A stretch of 46,354 nt of DNA from Pyramidobacter piscolens W5455 (GCF_000177335.1 NZ_ADFP01000093.1:1-46354), one strand, 5' to 3'. Counted from the first letter of the stretch, positions 32,136 to 42,148 are shown. Numbers and translations: made by a program. The notes: a model not told the origin generated them from the letters alone.

Positions 32136-33164
32136 TTAGTCCTCCTTGCTTGAGTTCTCTGCGCTTGCCTTGTCGTCACTGAGGACGATACCGTACTTGG
32201 TCATCTTCTCCTCGATCTCGCGAAGAGAGATCTTGCCCAGGTTGCGGATCTTCAGCAAGTCATCCTTACTGCGGCTGACAAGATCGCCAATGGTATGAAT
32301 GCCACCGCGAAGCAGGCAGTTTTCACTTCTGATTGAAAGTTCAAGTTCCCTGACCGGTTTGTTCAGCAGGGCATTTTCCGGCGGATTATCGGCACCGTCT
32401 CCGGCCTGACCGTTCCCGGACGGCTGGGATGCGCTTTCGTCGTCGAACAGCCCGGGCTCGGCGGGATGAAGCTTGCGAAGCTCCTGGATGACGATATCGA
32501 AATATTCGCGAAGCAGTTTCGCCGCTTCGGCGACGGCGATATCGGGAGCGACGACGCCGTTCGTGGTGACGTTCATCACGATTTTTTCATAGTCCGTCTT
32601 CTGGCCGACGCGCTCATTCTGAACTTCGTACTTGACACGAAGGATCGGAGAGTAAATGGCATCGATCATAAGAGCGTCTACCGGTAAATAGCTCGGACGC
32701 GGCCGATCCACAGTGGCGTAGCCCACGCCCTGCTCGATGTAAACTTCGAGCGAAAGCGAATGCCCTTCAGCCAGCGTACAGATGTACGCGTCGGGATCTA
32801 TGAACTCGATGTCGCTGTCCTCCTGAAAATCGGCTGCCGTAACCTTCTTTCCGCCTTCCACATCCAGCTTCAGTGTACGGTATTCGGCGCTATGGGAGCG
32901 GACAGGCACGTGCTTGAGATTCAGCAGCAGCTCGATAACGTCTTCCTTCATGCCAGGGATCGTCGTAAACTCGTGCTGAGCGCCTTCAACGCGAACCGCG
33001 CTAATCGCCGCCCCTTTGATCGAAGAAAGCAGTACACGACGGAGAGCGTTACCTATCGTCTGACCATAACCGCGTTCGAGCGGACCAATAACCAGCCGCG
33101 CGGCGGTACTGGAACACTCTTCAACTTGAATCTCAGGCCGCATAATCTCCAAAGATCCCCACAC
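32136..33164 (-). CDS. rpoA: RNA polymerase alpha subunit
   Basis: This ~342-residue protein has an N-terminal dimerisation domain opening with 'GPLERGYGQTIGNALRRVLLSS', an acidic, Gly/Asn-rich linker (~240-275), and a C-terminal domain with 'NCLLRGGIHTIGDLVSRSKDDLLKIRNLG', which binds UP elements and activators. The start is uncertain: GTG 33164 has its SD sequence too close, whereas an in-frame TTG (33152) or ATG (33143) would give the usual short lead into 'RPEIQVEE'. The usual neighbour rpsD is missing between rpsK and this gene. Confidence 0.95.
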   Translation of the reverse strand: MWGSLEIMRPEIQVEECSSTAARLVIGPLERGYGQTIGNALRRVLLSSIKGAAISAVRVEGAQHEFTTIPGMKEDVIELLLNLKHVPVRSHSAEYRTLKLDVEGGKKVTAADFQEDSDIEFIDPDAYICTLAEGHSLSLEVYIEQGVGYATVDRPRPSYLPVDALMIDAIYSPILRVKYEVQNERVGQKTDYEKIVMNVTTNGVVAPDIAVAEAAKLLREYFDIVIQELRKLHPAEPGLFDDESASQPSGNGQAGDGADNPPENALLNKPVRELELSIRSENCLLRGGIHTIGDLVSRSKDDLLKIRNLGKISLREIEEKMTKYGIVLSDDKASAENSSKED

Positions 33165-33235
33165 CCTTCCTATAACTCCATAGCCGATTGAGGCTACGAC
33201 GGATTCTACGCAGCTTTAACAACAAAATACAAGTA

Positions 33236-33619
33236 TTAGACGCGGCGTCTTTTGGGAGGACGGCATCCGTTGTGAGGTATGGGGGTCTCGTCCCTGATGG
33301 AGTTGACCTGCAGGCCGACGGCCTGAAGGGCGCGGATGGCAGACTCACGGCCGGGACCGGGGCCTTTGACGACGACGTCGATTTCACGAAGGCCGTGATC
33401 CTGCGCCGTCTTGGCGGCCTGCTGAGAAGCGACCTGCGCGGCGAAGGGGGTCGACTTGCGGGCGCCCTTGAAGCCGACGTTGCCGCCCGACGCCCAAGCC
33501 AGAAGAGCGCCGCCTTTATCGGTGATGCTCACGATGGTGTTGTTGAACGTCGAGAAGATATGGGCGACTCCGTAGCTGATATTCTTCTTTTCCTTTTTAC
33601 GCTGTGTGCGATTGGCCAC
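33236..33619 (-). CDS. rpsK: 30S ribosomal protein S11
   Basis: 127 residues with '[15 protein letters not shown]', '[18 protein letters not shown]' and the C-terminal '[18 protein letters not shown]', all typical of S11. It follows rpsM by 18 bases. A 71-base non-coding gap separates it from rpoA, where many bacteria carry rpsD. Confidence 0.97.
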   Translation of the reverse strand: MANRTQRKKEKKNISYGVAHIFSTFNNTIVSITDKGGALLAWASGGNVGFKGARKSTPFAAQVASQQAAKTAQDHGLREIDVVVKGPGPGRESAIRALQAVGLQVNSIRDETPIPHNGCRPPKRRRV

Positions 33620-33637
33620 GAACGTTACCTCCCTTGG

Positions 33638-34018
33638 TTATGCGGTCTTCTTACCGGCGACGGGACGTGAACGTCCTTTGCGGTTCTTCCACGTACGGGC
33701 ATTCGTCTTGGTGCGCTGACCGCGGCAGGGCAGTCCCAGGCGGTGACGGATACCGCGATAGCAGCCGATGTCCATCAACCGCTTGATGTTCATGGACACC
33801 TCACGGCGAAGGTCGCCCTCCACCTTGTGATTGTTGACGATTTCGGAACGAAGCAGCTGGGCTTCTTCTTCGGTGAGATCCTTGACGCGCGTATCCGGGT
33901 TCACGCCGGTCTTCTTGAGAATCTCGCGAGCCGTGCTCAGACCGATGCCATAGATGTAGGTGAGGCCGATCTCAACACGCTTGTCGCGGGGAAGATCAAC
34001 TCCTGCAATTCGAGCCAT
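33638..34018 (-). CDS. rpsM: 30S ribosomal protein S13
   Basis: 126 residues with '[22 protein letters not shown]' opening, '[23 protein letters not shown]' and a basic tail ending 'GKKTA'. S13 contacts the P-site tRNA and 50S bridges. It starts 5 bases after rpmJ, with the normal spc/alpha order. Confidence 0.97.
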   Translation of the reverse strand: MARIAGVDLPRDKRVEIGLTYIYGIGLSTAREILKKTGVNPDTRVKDLTEEEAQLLRSEIVNNHKVEGDLRREVSMNIKRLMDIGCYRGIRHRLGLPCRGQRTKTNARTWKNRKGRSRPVAGKKTA

Positions 34019-34023
34019 ACCAG

Positions 34024-34149
34024 TTACCTCCTAGCGCCCTGACGCTGTTTATGACGAGGATCGCGGCTGCAGATGACGCGAATGACGCCATTGCGCTTGA
34101 TCACTCGGCAATACTCACAAATGGGTTTAACAGATGATCTAACCTTCAT
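34024..34149 (-). CDS. rpmJ: 50S ribosomal protein L36
   Basis: 41 residues, zinc-type L36: '[14 protein letters not shown]' then a second pair of ligands in '[14 protein letters not shown]' (Cys and His). The true ATG at 34149 has GAGGAGTG ahead; the longer open frame upstream is ignored. It is slightly longer than the usual 37-38 residues through a GARR tail and a one-residue insertion. Confidence 0.95.
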   Translation of the reverse strand: MKVRSSVKPICEYCRVIKRNGVIRVICSRDPRHKQRQGARR

Positions 34150-34214
34150 AGTTTGCACACTCCTCATGGACATTCCGCTCCCGGCCGCAAACAGCCGGAA
34201 AGGCAGCATATCGA

Positions 34215-34436
34215 CTACTTGTAGCGGTAAGTGATCCGCCCTCTGGTCAGGTCGTAAGGCGACAGCTCCAACAGAACCTTGTCGCCGGGAAGAATGCGGA
34301 TGAAATGCATCCTCATTTTTCCCGAAACATGAGCCAGAATCACCTGCCCCGTCTCAAGCCTAACGCGAAACATGGCGTTGGGCAAGGGCTCTTCGACTTC
34401 GCCGTGGACCTCGATCACATCGTCCTTGTTAGCCAT
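34215..34436 (-). CDS. infA: Translation initiation factor IF-1
   Basis: 73 residues, a single OB fold: '[17 protein letters not shown]', '[19 protein letters not shown]' and '[16 protein letters not shown]'. It blocks the A site during initiation. The gene lies between map and rpmJ as in Firmicutes-type spc operons. GGAGG precedes the ATG. Confidence 0.97.
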   Translation of the reverse strand: MANKDDVIEVHGEVEEPLPNAMFRVRLETGQVILAHVSGKMRMHFIRILPGDKVLLELSPYDLTRGRITYRYK

Positions 34437-34467
34437 GGAACCTTACGAACCTCCTCAAAGATCCCGG

Positions 34468-35238
34468 CTAGTGCCAGGGAGTCAGGATTTCTGCTCCGTC
34501 CACAGTGACAAGGACGGTTTTTTCGAAATGGGCCGCGTCAGAACCGTCGGCCGTCGAAACAAGCCAACCGTCCTTTCCGTCTTTCAGAGTCTCGCCGCCG
34601 CACATGATCATGGGCTCGATGGCGATCGTCATACCCTTCAAAAGAGTTACTCCTGTGCCGGGCTCACCGTAGTTCAAGACCGACGGGGCCTCATGGGGAT
34701 GACGCCCAATTCCGTGTCCTGCATATTCCCGCACTATGCCATATCCTTTGGGAATCACGAAAGATTCCACCGCGTTTCCGATGTCTCCGAGAGTCGCCCC
34801 GGCTTTCACCTGGGCGATCGCGCGATCCAAACTTTCCCGTGTTACGTCAAGCAGCGCCTGCCTCTGCGGCGAAATGCCGCCCACCGCGTAGGTGTAGCAC
34901 GCGTCAGCGTGGAGCCCCTGATAACAGGCCATGACATCGACACTGACAATGTCGCCGTCTCTGAGGATCCGTTTATCGCTGGGGATCCCATGAACCACTT
35001 CATCGTTGACCGACGTACAGACCGAAGCAGGATAAGGCTCGGGGATCCCCGGTACCGCATATCCTTTTTCGGAAGGGACCGCACCGTTTTTCCTGATAAA
35101 GTCTTCGGCGTATCGATCGATGTCGGCAGTCGTCATGCCAGGCTTGACGATCCCCTTCAGATTCATCAGAAGATCGGCAAGGATCGCGCCGGCGCGACGC
35201 ATCTTCTCAATATCGCCAGCGGACTTGAGAGAGATCAT
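34468..35238 (-). CDS. map: Methionine aminopeptidase, type I
   Basis: 256 residues with the five metal ligands of the pita-bread fold: Asp in 'VSVDVMACYQGLHADACYTY', His in 'AGHGIGRHPHEAP', and two Glu in 'AIEPMIM' and near the C terminus (VDGAEILT). It removes initiator Met from nascent proteins. The ATG overlaps the adk stop by four bases. It lacks the N-terminal SEC-C or SH3-like extensions seen in some paralogues. Confidence 0.96.
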   Translation of the reverse strand: MISLKSAGDIEKMRRAGAILADLLMNLKGIVKPGMTTADIDRYAEDFIRKNGAVPSEKGYAVPGIPEPYPASVCTSVNDEVVHGIPSDKRILRDGDIVSVDVMACYQGLHADACYTYAVGGISPQRQALLDVTRESLDRAIAQVKAGATLGDIGNAVESFVIPKGYGIVREYAGHGIGRHPHEAPSVLNYGEPGTGVTLLKGMTIAIEPMIMCGGETLKDGKDGWLVSTADGSDAAHFEKTVLVTVDGAEILTPWH

Positions 35239-35885
35239 GCACGCCTCTCAAGCATGGCTTCGATACGGCTTAAAACATGGTCGCCGGCTTCGGCGGCGTC
35301 GATCCTGAGCAAAAGCCCCGCCTTGTCGTAATAATCGACAAGAGGAGCCGTCTGGTCATGATACACCGCCAGACGCTGGCGAATCACCGTTTCCCTGTCG
35401 TCGTCCCTCTGATAGAGATCGCCGCCGCACGAATCGCAATGGTCACCTCTTGAAGAGGGCTTGAAAGCGACATGGTAGATTCTGCCGCACTTCTTGCACA
35501 TGCGGCGGCCACACAGGCGCTTGACGACCGTTTCGTCGTCCACGTCGAGCAGGATCACGCCGTCAAGCTTGATCTCCATTTCCGCAAGAAGCGAAGTGAG
35601 CGCTTCCGCTTGGGGGACCGTGCGGGGAAAACCGTCAAGGATAAACCCTTTTCGGCAGTCGTCTTCGGCGAGCCGTCCGCGCATCATGCCGACGATCACC
35701 TCGTCGGGCACAAGAGCGCCGGCGTCCATGAAGGATTTGGCTTTTCTGCCCAGCTCCGTGCCAGCCTTGACGTTAGCGCGAAGGATGTCGCCCGTGGAAA
35801 TGTGAGCGACACCGTATTTCGCGACAATCTTCTCGGCTTGAGTGCCTTTGCCTGCGCCCGGAGGTCCGACAAGAATAATTCTCAT
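35235..35885 (-). CDS. adk: Adenylate kinase (zinc lid type)
   Basis: 216 residues with P-loop 'GPPGAGKGTQAE', 'GFPRTVPQAEAL' and 'DDRETVIRQRL'. The lid carries four cysteines in 'CGRRMCKKCG' and 'CDSCGG', so it binds structural zinc as in Gram-positive and thermophile enzymes. It interconverts ATP + AMP and 2 ADP. It lies directly after secY, as in many spc operons. Confidence 0.97.
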   Translation of the reverse strand: MRIILVGPPGAGKGTQAEKIVAKYGVAHISTGDILRANVKAGTELGRKAKSFMDAGALVPDEVIVGMMRGRLAEDDCRKGFILDGFPRTVPQAEALTSLLAEMEIKLDGVILLDVDDETVVKRLCGRRMCKKCGRIYHVAFKPSSRGDHCDSCGGDLYQRDDDRETVIRQRLAVYHDQTAPLVDYYDKAGLLLRIDAAEAGDHVLSRIEAMLERRA

Positions 35886-35897
35886 CTCCAGTCCTCC

Positions 35898-37184
35898 CTA
35901 GAAACGAAGCAATCCCCGGCCGCCCTTGGCACGCTTGAGGACGCCCTCATAATTGCGCATCAAAAGCTGGCTGTTGACCTGCTCAACGATCTCAAGCGCC
36001 ACGCCGACGATGATCAGGACGGACGTTCCGCCAAAATAGAAGCTTGTGATGCCGAAGACGTTCGTCAGAAGATCGGGGACAAGAGCGACCACGACGAGAA
36101 ATACCGATCCCACCAGCGTGATGCGGGAAGCGATCTTCTCAATGTAATCGGACGTAGGCTTCCCCGGACGGATGCCAAGGATGAAGCCGCCGTTTTTCTT
36201 CATGTTATCCGCGATGTCGCTCGGATTGAACACCATGGCTGTGTAAAAGAAGCCGAAGAACACGATCAGCACCACGTACAGGACCGTGTAAAGCCAACTG
36301 CCAGGGGCAAAGTAATTCGCCAACCGTTCTGTGCCGTGGAAAAGACGAAGCACCGTCGAGGGGAAAATCAGCAGCGACGAGGCAAAAATGATCGGCATGA
36401 CGCCGCCCATGTTGACGCGCAGCGGAATAAAGCTGCTCTGTCCTCCGTACACGCGATTACCGACGACGCGCTTCGCATACTGAACGGGAAGACGGCGCTG
36501 TCCCTGTTCAAGAAGCACCGCTCCCGCAAGAACCGCAACCATGACGGCGAGCGCCAGAATCAGCGTGACAACGTTCATTTCACCGGAGCTGATCATCGAG
36601 AACGTCTGAATCACGGCCTCGGGAAGACGGGCAACGATACCGGCAAAGATCAGCAAGGAAATGCCGTTGCCGATGCCGTGATCGGTCATTTCTTCGCCAA
36701 GCCACATCACGGCCACCGATCCTGTCACCGCCGTAATGACGGCGACAAAGAAATCAAGCCCCGACGCGGCCAGAACGCCGGCGCGGCGCAGCCACATGGC
36801 CATGCCGATCGCCTGCACAAAAGCGAAGAAAATCGCTCCGTACCTCGTATACTGAGTCATTTTCTTCTGCCCTTGGGGCCCTTCTTTCTGAAGACGCTCA
36901 AGCGCCGGGAAAATGACAGCAGCCAACTGCAGAACAATGCTTGCGTTGATGTAAGGGGCTACACCAAGCGAGAAAAGACTGAACCTTCTCAGCGCACCAC
37001 CGGCAAACAGGTCAAGAAAACCAAGAACGCCACTTCCTTCAAAGAGCTGGGACATCGCCGCCGAGTTGATGCCCGGCGTAGGAATGTGAGCTCCCAGGCG
37101 GAAAACGAACAGCATTCCCAACGTGAAGAGAATGCGCCTTTTGAGATCCGGAAGTTTGAATACGTCGCGGAAGGTATCAGCCAC
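35898..37184 (-). CDS. secY: Protein translocase channel subunit SecY
   Basis: 428 residues, ten membrane segments. Landmarks are 'RLGAHIPTPGIN' at the first periplasmic loop, the plug helix region 'SQLFEGSGVLGFLDLFAGG', and 'ARITLVGSVFLVVVAL' and 'SVLIIVGVALEIVEQVNSQLLMRNYEG' at the C terminus. It forms the inner-membrane Sec pore. The start lies one base after the rplO stop. Confidence 0.97.
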   Translation of the reverse strand: MADTFRDVFKLPDLKRRILFTLGMLFVFRLGAHIPTPGINSAAMSQLFEGSGVLGFLDLFAGGALRRFSLFSLGVAPYINASIVLQLAAVIFPALERLQKEGPQGQKKMTQYTRYGAIFFAFVQAIGMAMWLRRAGVLAASGLDFFVAVITAVTGSVAVMWLGEEMTDHGIGNGISLLIFAGIVARLPEAVIQTFSMISSGEMNVVTLILALAVMVAVLAGAVLLEQGQRRLPVQYAKRVVGNRVYGGQSSFIPLRVNMGGVMPIIFASSLLIFPSTVLRLFHGTERLANYFAPGSWLYTVLYVVLIVFFGFFYTAMVFNPSDIADNMKKNGGFILGIRPGKPTSDYIEKIASRITLVGSVFLVVVALVPDLLTNVFGITSFYFGGTSVLIIVGVALEIVEQVNSQLLMRNYEGVLKRAKGGRGLLRF

Positions 37185-37185
37185 T

Positions 37186-37632
37186 TTAAATCACCTCAGC
37201 AGTTCCGCCCGCGGCTGCAATCTTCTGAGCGGCGGACTTGCTGAAGGCTTCCGCCTTGATCGTCAGCGGTTTGTCGAGCTCGCCATCGCCAAGGATCTTG
37301 ACCGGAGTATCCATGTTCCGGACCAAGCCGTACGCAAAGAGCTCGTTCACCGTAATGACGGCCCCTTCTTTGAAGATTTCGGCAATGTCACCGAGATTGG
37401 CAATCTGATACACCTTAGCGAAGTTGTAATTGTTGAAGCCGCGCTTGGGCGTGCGGCGAACCAGAGGCATCTGTCCGCCTTCAAAGCCGGGACGGATAGC
37501 GCTGCCGGCACGGGAGCCGTAACCCTTGGTGCCTCTCCCGGCAGTTTTGCCGTTGCCGCTGCCGATGCCGCAGCCAACGCGCTTCGCTTTGTGCTTGGCG
37601 CCTTCGGCCGGACGCAAATCACTAAGATTCAT
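37186..37632 (-). CDS. rplO: 50S ribosomal protein L15
   Basis: 148 residues with 'LRPAEGAKHKAKRVGCGIGSG', 'GRGTKGYGSRAG', 'FEGGQMPLVRRTPKRGF' and a C-terminal L18e-like domain. Order rpmD-rplO-secY is canonical. Nothing unusual. Confidence 0.97.
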   Translation of the reverse strand: MNLSDLRPAEGAKHKAKRVGCGIGSGNGKTAGRGTKGYGSRAGSAIRPGFEGGQMPLVRRTPKRGFNNYNFAKVYQIANLGDIAEIFKEGAVITVNELFAYGLVRNMDTPVKILGDGELDKPLTIKAEAFSKSAAQKIAAAGGTAEVI

Positions 37633-37645
37633 TAATTGTGCCCCC

Positions 37646-37831
37646 TTACTCGTTCACTTCAGAGCACTCGACAAGGTGAGCCACAGCGCGAACCATGCCG
37701 CGGATCTGGGGCGTATCCTCGTGAATAACTACCGAGTTCAGCTTATGGAATCCCAACGCCTTGATCGTGCGCGACTGACGCTCAGGACGGCCGATGTCGC
37801 TCTTCTTCCAAACAATACGAAGTTTAGCCAT
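37646..37831 (-). CDS. rpmD: 50S ribosomal protein L30
   Basis: 61 residues: 'LRIVWKKSDIGRPERQSRTIKALG' region and 'DTPQIRGMVRAVAHLVE', matching L30. It lies 13 bases after rpsE. Confidence 0.95.
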   Translation of the reverse strand: MAKLRIVWKKSDIGRPERQSRTIKALGFHKLNSVVIHEDTPQIRGMVRAVAHLVECSEVNE

Positions 37832-37844
37832 ACTCCTTTTCCTC

Positions 37845-38348
37845 CTAAGCGCTCTCCGACTTTTTCTTGCCGCGCAACGTCATGATCTCGTCACGAGTGC
37901 GCAAGGCGGCGACAGCGGCCAGAGTAGCGCGGGCAACGTTAACGGGATTGCTCGTATGGCCGACAACCTTGGTCATAACGTCCTTGATTCCGCCCAGCTC
38001 CATAATGGCACGGACAACGCTGCCGGCAATGACTCCGGTACCGTCGGCCGCTGGACGAAGAAGGACCGCGGCGGAACCGTATCGTCCCATCACCGGATGA
38101 GGGATGGTCTTGCCGTTGCGCTTCACGAGGATCATATCCTTCTTCGCGTCTTCCATCCCCTTGCGGACCGCCTCGGAAATTTCTCGGGCCTTGCCCATGC
38201 CGATGCCTACTTTGCCTTCACCATCACCGACGGCAAGAAGGATACTGAAACGGAATCTCTTGCCGCCCTTGACGGTCTTGCTGACACGGTTGATAAAGAC
38301 AACGCGCTCGTTCAGCTCGGTACCGCTCGCAGACTGTTTTTCGGTCAT
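37845..38348 (-). CDS. rpsE: 30S ribosomal protein S5
   Basis: 167 residues: N-terminal double-stranded RNA-binding domain ('ERVVFINRVSKTVKGGKRF', 'VGDGEGKVGIGMGKA') and C-terminal 'GVIAGSVVRAIMELGGIKDV'. S5 contributes to decoding accuracy. Start ATG follows rplR by 12 bases. Confidence 0.97.
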   Translation of the reverse strand: MTEKQSASGTELNERVVFINRVSKTVKGGKRFRFSILLAVGDGEGKVGIGMGKAREISEAVRKGMEDAKKDMILVKRNGKTIPHPVMGRYGSAAVLLRPAADGTGVIAGSVVRAIMELGGIKDVMTKVVGHTSNPVNVARATLAAVAALRTRDEIMTLRGKKKSESA

Positions 38349-38360
38349 TGAAATTCCTCC

Positions 38361-38732
38361 TTAGAGCTTCAAACCGGCTTCACGAGCGGCGTCGGCAATA
38401 GCCTGAACGCGGCCGTGATACACATGGCCACCACGGTCAAAGACGACCTCGGTGATCCCCTTTTCCTTCGCGCGCTCCGCAACAAGCTTGCCAATAACCT
38501 TGGCGGCAGCTACCGTGCAATGACCGCACTCAAGGGTCTGCGCCACGGACTTTTCCTTCGTGGAAACGGAAACCAGCGTATGACCGACGGTGTCGTCGAT
38601 CACCTGAACGTAGATGTCTTTCAGGCTACGGAAAACAGACAGTCTCGGTCTCTCAGCGGTGCCGGAAACGCTCTTGCGAAGACGGCTGTGCCGAAGGAGA
38701 CGCATTTCATTTCTACTCTTGGTCTTAATCAT
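38361..38732 (-). CDS. rplR: 50S ribosomal protein L18
   Basis: 123 residues with '[21 protein letters not shown]', 'IYVQVIDD' and '[24 protein letters not shown]'. L18 binds 5S rRNA with L5. Standard position after rplF. Confidence 0.97.
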   Translation of the reverse strand: MIKTKSRNEMRLLRHSRLRKSVSGTAERPRLSVFRSLKDIYVQVIDDTVGHTLVSVSTKEKSVAQTLECGHCTVAAAKVIGKLVAERAKEKGITEVVFDRGGHVYHGRVQAIADAAREAGLKL

Positions 38733-38748
38733 ATCGGCTCACCTCGTC

Positions 38749-39288
38749 TTACTTCGTAGCGGTCTTGCCGGCCTTGCGCAGGATATGTTCGCCGAGATAG
38801 TGAATGCCCTTGCCCTTGTAAGGTTCGGGCGCGCGGTATCCGCGAATGATCGCAGCGATCTGGCCAACAACCTGTTTGTCAATGCCCTTGACGAAAATCT
38901 TGGTTGCGCCTTCCACGGCAAAGCTAATCCCTTCGGGAGGAACCACTTCAACCGGATGGGAAAATCCAAGGCTCAGTCCGAGATTTTTGCCTTTCATAGC
39001 GGCACGATAGCCGACACCCTCGATTTCAAGCGTCTTGGTGTAGCCTTCGGTAACGCCGACAACCATATTGTTGATCATGGCGCGAACCATGCCGTGCGCG
39101 GCCTTTGTTGGCTTCTCTTCGTTGGCGCGGGCTACGTGAACGGCGCCGTCCTTGACCTCGACGGAAATGTTTTCCACGAGAGGCATGGACAGCTGACCGT
39201 TCTTGCCCTTGACAACGATTCTGTCTTCCTTAACTTCTACGCTGGCACCCTGCGGGACCGTGACGGGTTTACGTCCTAATCTTGACAT
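38749..39288 (-). CDS. rplF: 50S ribosomal protein L6
   Basis: 179 residues, two repeated alpha/beta domains: 'SRLGRKPVTVPQGASVEVKE' and 'GMVRAMINNMVVGVTEGY' in the first, 'VVGQIAAIIRGYRAPEPYKGKGI' in the second. L6 lies near the factor-binding site. Standard length and place. Confidence 0.97.
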   Translation of the reverse strand: MSRLGRKPVTVPQGASVEVKEDRIVVKGKNGQLSMPLVENISVEVKDGAVHVARANEEKPTKAAHGMVRAMINNMVVGVTEGYTKTLEIEGVGYRAAMKGKNLGLSLGFSHPVEVVPPEGISFAVEGATKIFVKGIDKQVVGQIAAIIRGYRAPEPYKGKGIHYLGEHILRKAGKTATK

Positions 39289-39302
39289 GTTAATCCCTCG
39301 CC

Positions 39303-39707
39303 TTACCAGACATAGCAGACGACTTCTCCGCCAAGGCCAAGCAGCCTGGCTTCGGCGTCGGTCTTCAACCCCTGAGAGGTAGAAATAATGGCAATTCCTA
39401 AGCCTCCCATGACTTTAGGCAGTTTATCCTTGCCGACATAGACACGGCGGCCGGGCTTACTCATGCGGCGAAGGCCCTGCACGACGCGCTCGCGGTTGGG
39501 ACCATAGTTCATAAAAACCTTGATGGTGCCCGCGGGCTTTTTGGGGTCGTTGAGGACCTTGTAGTTGCGGATGTAACCTTCACTTTTCAGGATCTTCGCA
39601 ATCCCCAGCTTCATCTTGCTGATCGGGATATCAACGCTCTCATGGTAAACCATGTTCGCATTGCGAATTCTCGTGAGCATATCCGCAATCGGATCGTTAA
39701 CGTACAT
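39303..39707 (-). CDS. rpsH: 30S ribosomal protein S8
   Basis: 134 residues: '[15 protein letters not shown]' at the N terminus, '[13 protein letters not shown]' and '[13 protein letters not shown]' at the C terminus. S8 is an early-binding 16S protein and, in E. coli, the spc-operon repressor. Standard place after rpsZ. Confidence 0.97.
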   Translation of the reverse strand: MYVNDPIADMLTRIRNANMVYHESVDIPISKMKLGIAKILKSEGYIRNYKVLNDPKKPAGTIKVFMNYGPNRERVVQGLRRMSKPGRRVYVGKDKLPKVMGGLGIAIISTSQGLKTDAEARLLGLGGEVVCYVW

Positions 39708-39735
39708 GAAAGTTCCCCTTTCTCAGAGCGGTAAT

Positions 39736-39921
39736 TTACCAGCTCGACTTGACAATTCCAGGGATCTTGCCTTCGCGGGCAAGGTTCCGGAAGCAGCAGC
39801 GGCACATGTCAAAATCTCTCATGTAACCGTGCATACGGCCGCAGATCGGGCATCTGTTGTAGCCGCGGGTCGAAAATTTCGGGGTCAGTGCAGCCTTGTT
39901 CTTAAGAGCTTTTCTCGCCAT
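39736..39921 (-). CDS. rpsZ: 30S ribosomal protein S14, zinc type
   Basis: 61 residues with the CPIC and CRCC zinc-ligand pairs of the short (C+) S14 form: '[21 protein letters not shown]', and '[12 protein letters not shown]' at the end. The short zinc form is typical of Gram-positive, thermophile and Synergistota lineages. A second zinc-free paralogue elsewhere cannot be excluded. Confidence 0.97.
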   Translation of the reverse strand: MARKALKNKAALTPKFSTRGYNRCPICGRMHGYMRDFDMCRCCFRNLAREGKIPGIVKSSW

Positions 39922-39932
39922 CTCAACCCCTC

Positions 39933-40481
39933 CTATTCAGCATGCGCAAAAGGCATACCAAGCTTCTCGAGCATGACAAACGCCTCTTCGTCAGTATTCG
40001 CAGTGGTAACGATGGTAACGTTCATGCCGCGCAGTTTTACGACCTTATCGTAATTGATCTCGGGGAAAATCAGCTGATCCCTGAGGCCAAGATTGTAATT
40101 GCCGCGTCCGTCGAAGGACGTTCTCGAAACGCCCTGAAAGTCCTTGATGCGGGCAAGAGTAAGATTCAGCAGTCGATCGAGAAATTCCCACATGCGCACG
40201 CCGCGAAGCGTCACGCTGCAGCCCACGGGAGAACCCTCACGAAGTTTGAAGTTCGCAATGGACTTCTTCGACTTCTTGATCATCGGACGCTGCCCGCTGA
40301 TCGTGGCAAGCTCAGCGGCGGCCGCATCGATAAACTTGCTGTCGCTCTTGGCATCGCCGACGCCGATGTTAATGACAACCTTGACGATCTTGGGCATCAT
40401 CATGGGGTTTTTATAGGCGAACCGCGCCCGAAGCGCAGGCACAACCTCGCTCTTGTATTTTTCCAGCACACGTACGGTCAT
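39933..40481 (-). CDS. rplE: 50S ribosomal protein L5
   Basis: 182 residues with '[15 protein letters not shown]', '[17 protein letters not shown]' and '[12 protein letters not shown]', the L5 signatures. It binds 5S rRNA and touches P-site tRNA. Standard place between rplX and rpsZ. Confidence 0.97.
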   Translation of the reverse strand: MTVRVLEKYKSEVVPALRARFAYKNPMMMPKIVKVVINIGVGDAKSDSKFIDAAAAELATISGQRPMIKKSKKSIANFKLREGSPVGCSVTLRGVRMWEFLDRLLNLTLARIKDFQGVSRTSFDGRGNYNLGLRDQLIFPEINYDKVVKLRGMNVTIVTTANTDEEAFVMLEKLGMPFAHAE

Positions 40482-40496
40482 AGTTTGCCTCCTCCA

Positions 40497-40826
40497 CTAC
40501 TTGAGCTGGTCGACGACTTCACCGGAAACTTTGGCCACGCGTACCTTGCGGCCGTCTTCCAAGAAAGCATGACCAACGCGGGTGGGCTTTCCGGTGTTGG
40601 GGCAAATCAGCATGACCTTGGAGGCGTAAATGGGCGTCTCCTTCTTGACGATGCCGCCCTGCGGATTGGCCTGAGTGGGCTTGCTGTGACGCGAAGCGAC
40701 GCTTACGCCTTCGACAATAACCTTGTTTTCCGCGGGGAAGGAGACAAGAATCTTGCCTTCTTTGCCCTTGTCCTTACCGGAGATGACTCTGACGCGGTCA
40801 CCCTTCTTCAAACGCATTTTGCTCAT
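40497..40826 (-). CDS. rplX: 50S ribosomal protein L24
   Basis: 109 residues with the KOW motif '[19 protein letters not shown]' and '[13 protein letters not shown]'. ATG 40826 is preferred to the GTG one codon upstream because AGGAGG lies eight bases before it. L24 is an assembly initiator of the 50S subunit. Confidence 0.95.
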   Translation of the reverse strand: MSKMRLKKGDRVRVISGKDKGKEGKILVSFPAENKVIVEGVSVASRHSKPTQANPQGGIVKKETPIYASKVMLICPNTGKPTRVGHAFLEDGRKVRVAKVSGEVVDQLK

Positions 40827-40838
40827 CACGCAGGCCTC

Positions 40839-41207
40839 CTATACAACTTCGGGCGCCAGCGAGATGATGCGCATGTACTTCTTCGCGCGAAGCTCACGGG
40901 CGACTGGGCCAAAAATACGGGTTCCTCTAGGATCGCCGTTACCGTCGATCAGAACGGCTGCGTTGTCGTCAAAGCGCACGTAGGAACCGTCAGCGCGGCG
41001 GCGCTCCTTTTTAGTACGAACGATCACAGCCTTGACGACGCTGCCCTTGGCAACATTGCTGTTGGGAATGGCTTCCTTTACGGCGCAGACAATGATATCG
41101 CCCAGCGAGCCGAAACGGCGACGGCTGCCACCGAGCACTTGGATGCATTTGACGCGTTTCGCACCAGTGTTGTCAGCGACGTTAAGCACTGTATTTAACT
41201 GAATCAT
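40839..41207 (-). CDS. rplN: 50S ribosomal protein L14
   Basis: 122 residues: '[19 protein letters not shown]', '[17 protein letters not shown]' and '[29 protein letters not shown]'. Highly conserved length and sequence, standard order after rpsQ. Confidence 0.97.
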   Translation of the reverse strand: MIQLNTVLNVADNTGAKRVKCIQVLGGSRRRFGSLGDIIVCAVKEAIPNSNVAKGSVVKAVIVRTKKERRRADGSYVRFDDNAAVLIDGNGDPRGTRIFGPVARELRAKKYMRIISLAPEVV

Positions 41208-41210
41208 CGG

Positions 41211-41501
41211 TTAAACATCCTCCTCGACAGATCCGCCCAGGATGGGGGCTCTCTCAATGATCTTGACGAGGGTCCAGCGCTTGTTCTTGCTCATAGGACG
41301 AGTTTCGGCAAACTGGACTCTGTCGCCCATGCGGCAGGCGTTCTCGGCGTCGTGCACGAGGAACTTCTTGGACTTGATGATACGCTTGCCGTAAACGGGG
41401 TGCATGGCATGCCGGGTCACACGGACAGAGATCGTCTTCTCCATCTTGTCGCTGACAACGATTCCGATTTTCATCTTGCGATGAGGGGTTTTCGCTTCCA
41501 T
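41211..41501 (-). CDS. rpsQ: 30S ribosomal protein S17
   Basis: 96 residues, OB fold: 'KIGIVVSDKMEKTISVRV', 'HDAENACRMGDRVQFAETRPMSKNKRW'. About ten residues longer than the usual 84-87 through an acidic C-terminal tail ending GGSVEEDV. It follows rpmC by six bases. Confidence 0.97.
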   Translation of the reverse strand: MEAKTPHRKMKIGIVVSDKMEKTISVRVTRHAMHPVYGKRIIKSKKFLVHDAENACRMGDRVQFAETRPMSKNKRWTLVKIIERAPILGGSVEEDV

Positions 41502-41507
41502 TGAGCC

Positions 41508-41723
41508 TTACCTCCTTCCGGTGTTCACGTTCAGTCCCTGTTCTTTTTCGTGAACAATGGTAAGGACTCTCGCGATGGTCTTCTTGACCTCTTTGATTCT
41601 GCTGGTGTTCTTCAACTGGCCAACAGCATTCTGGAAGCGCAGGTTAAAAAGCTCTTCTTTGAACTGGTCGTGCTTGTTCATGAGCTCTTCAACGGTCATT
41701 TCACGCAGACTCTTGGCGTCCAT
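41508..41723 (-). CDS. rpmC: 50S ribosomal protein L29
   Basis: 71 residues, helical hairpin: 'LREMTVEELMNKHDQFKEELFNLRFQ' region and 'RIKEVKKTIARVLTI'. L29 sits at the tunnel exit and binds SRP and trigger factor. It lies two bases after rplP. Confidence 0.96.
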   Translation of the reverse strand: MDAKSLREMTVEELMNKHDQFKEELFNLRFQNAVGQLKNTSRIKEVKKTIARVLTIVHEKEQGLNVNTGRR

Positions 41724-41725
41724 TA

Positions 41726-42148
<423 letters not shown>

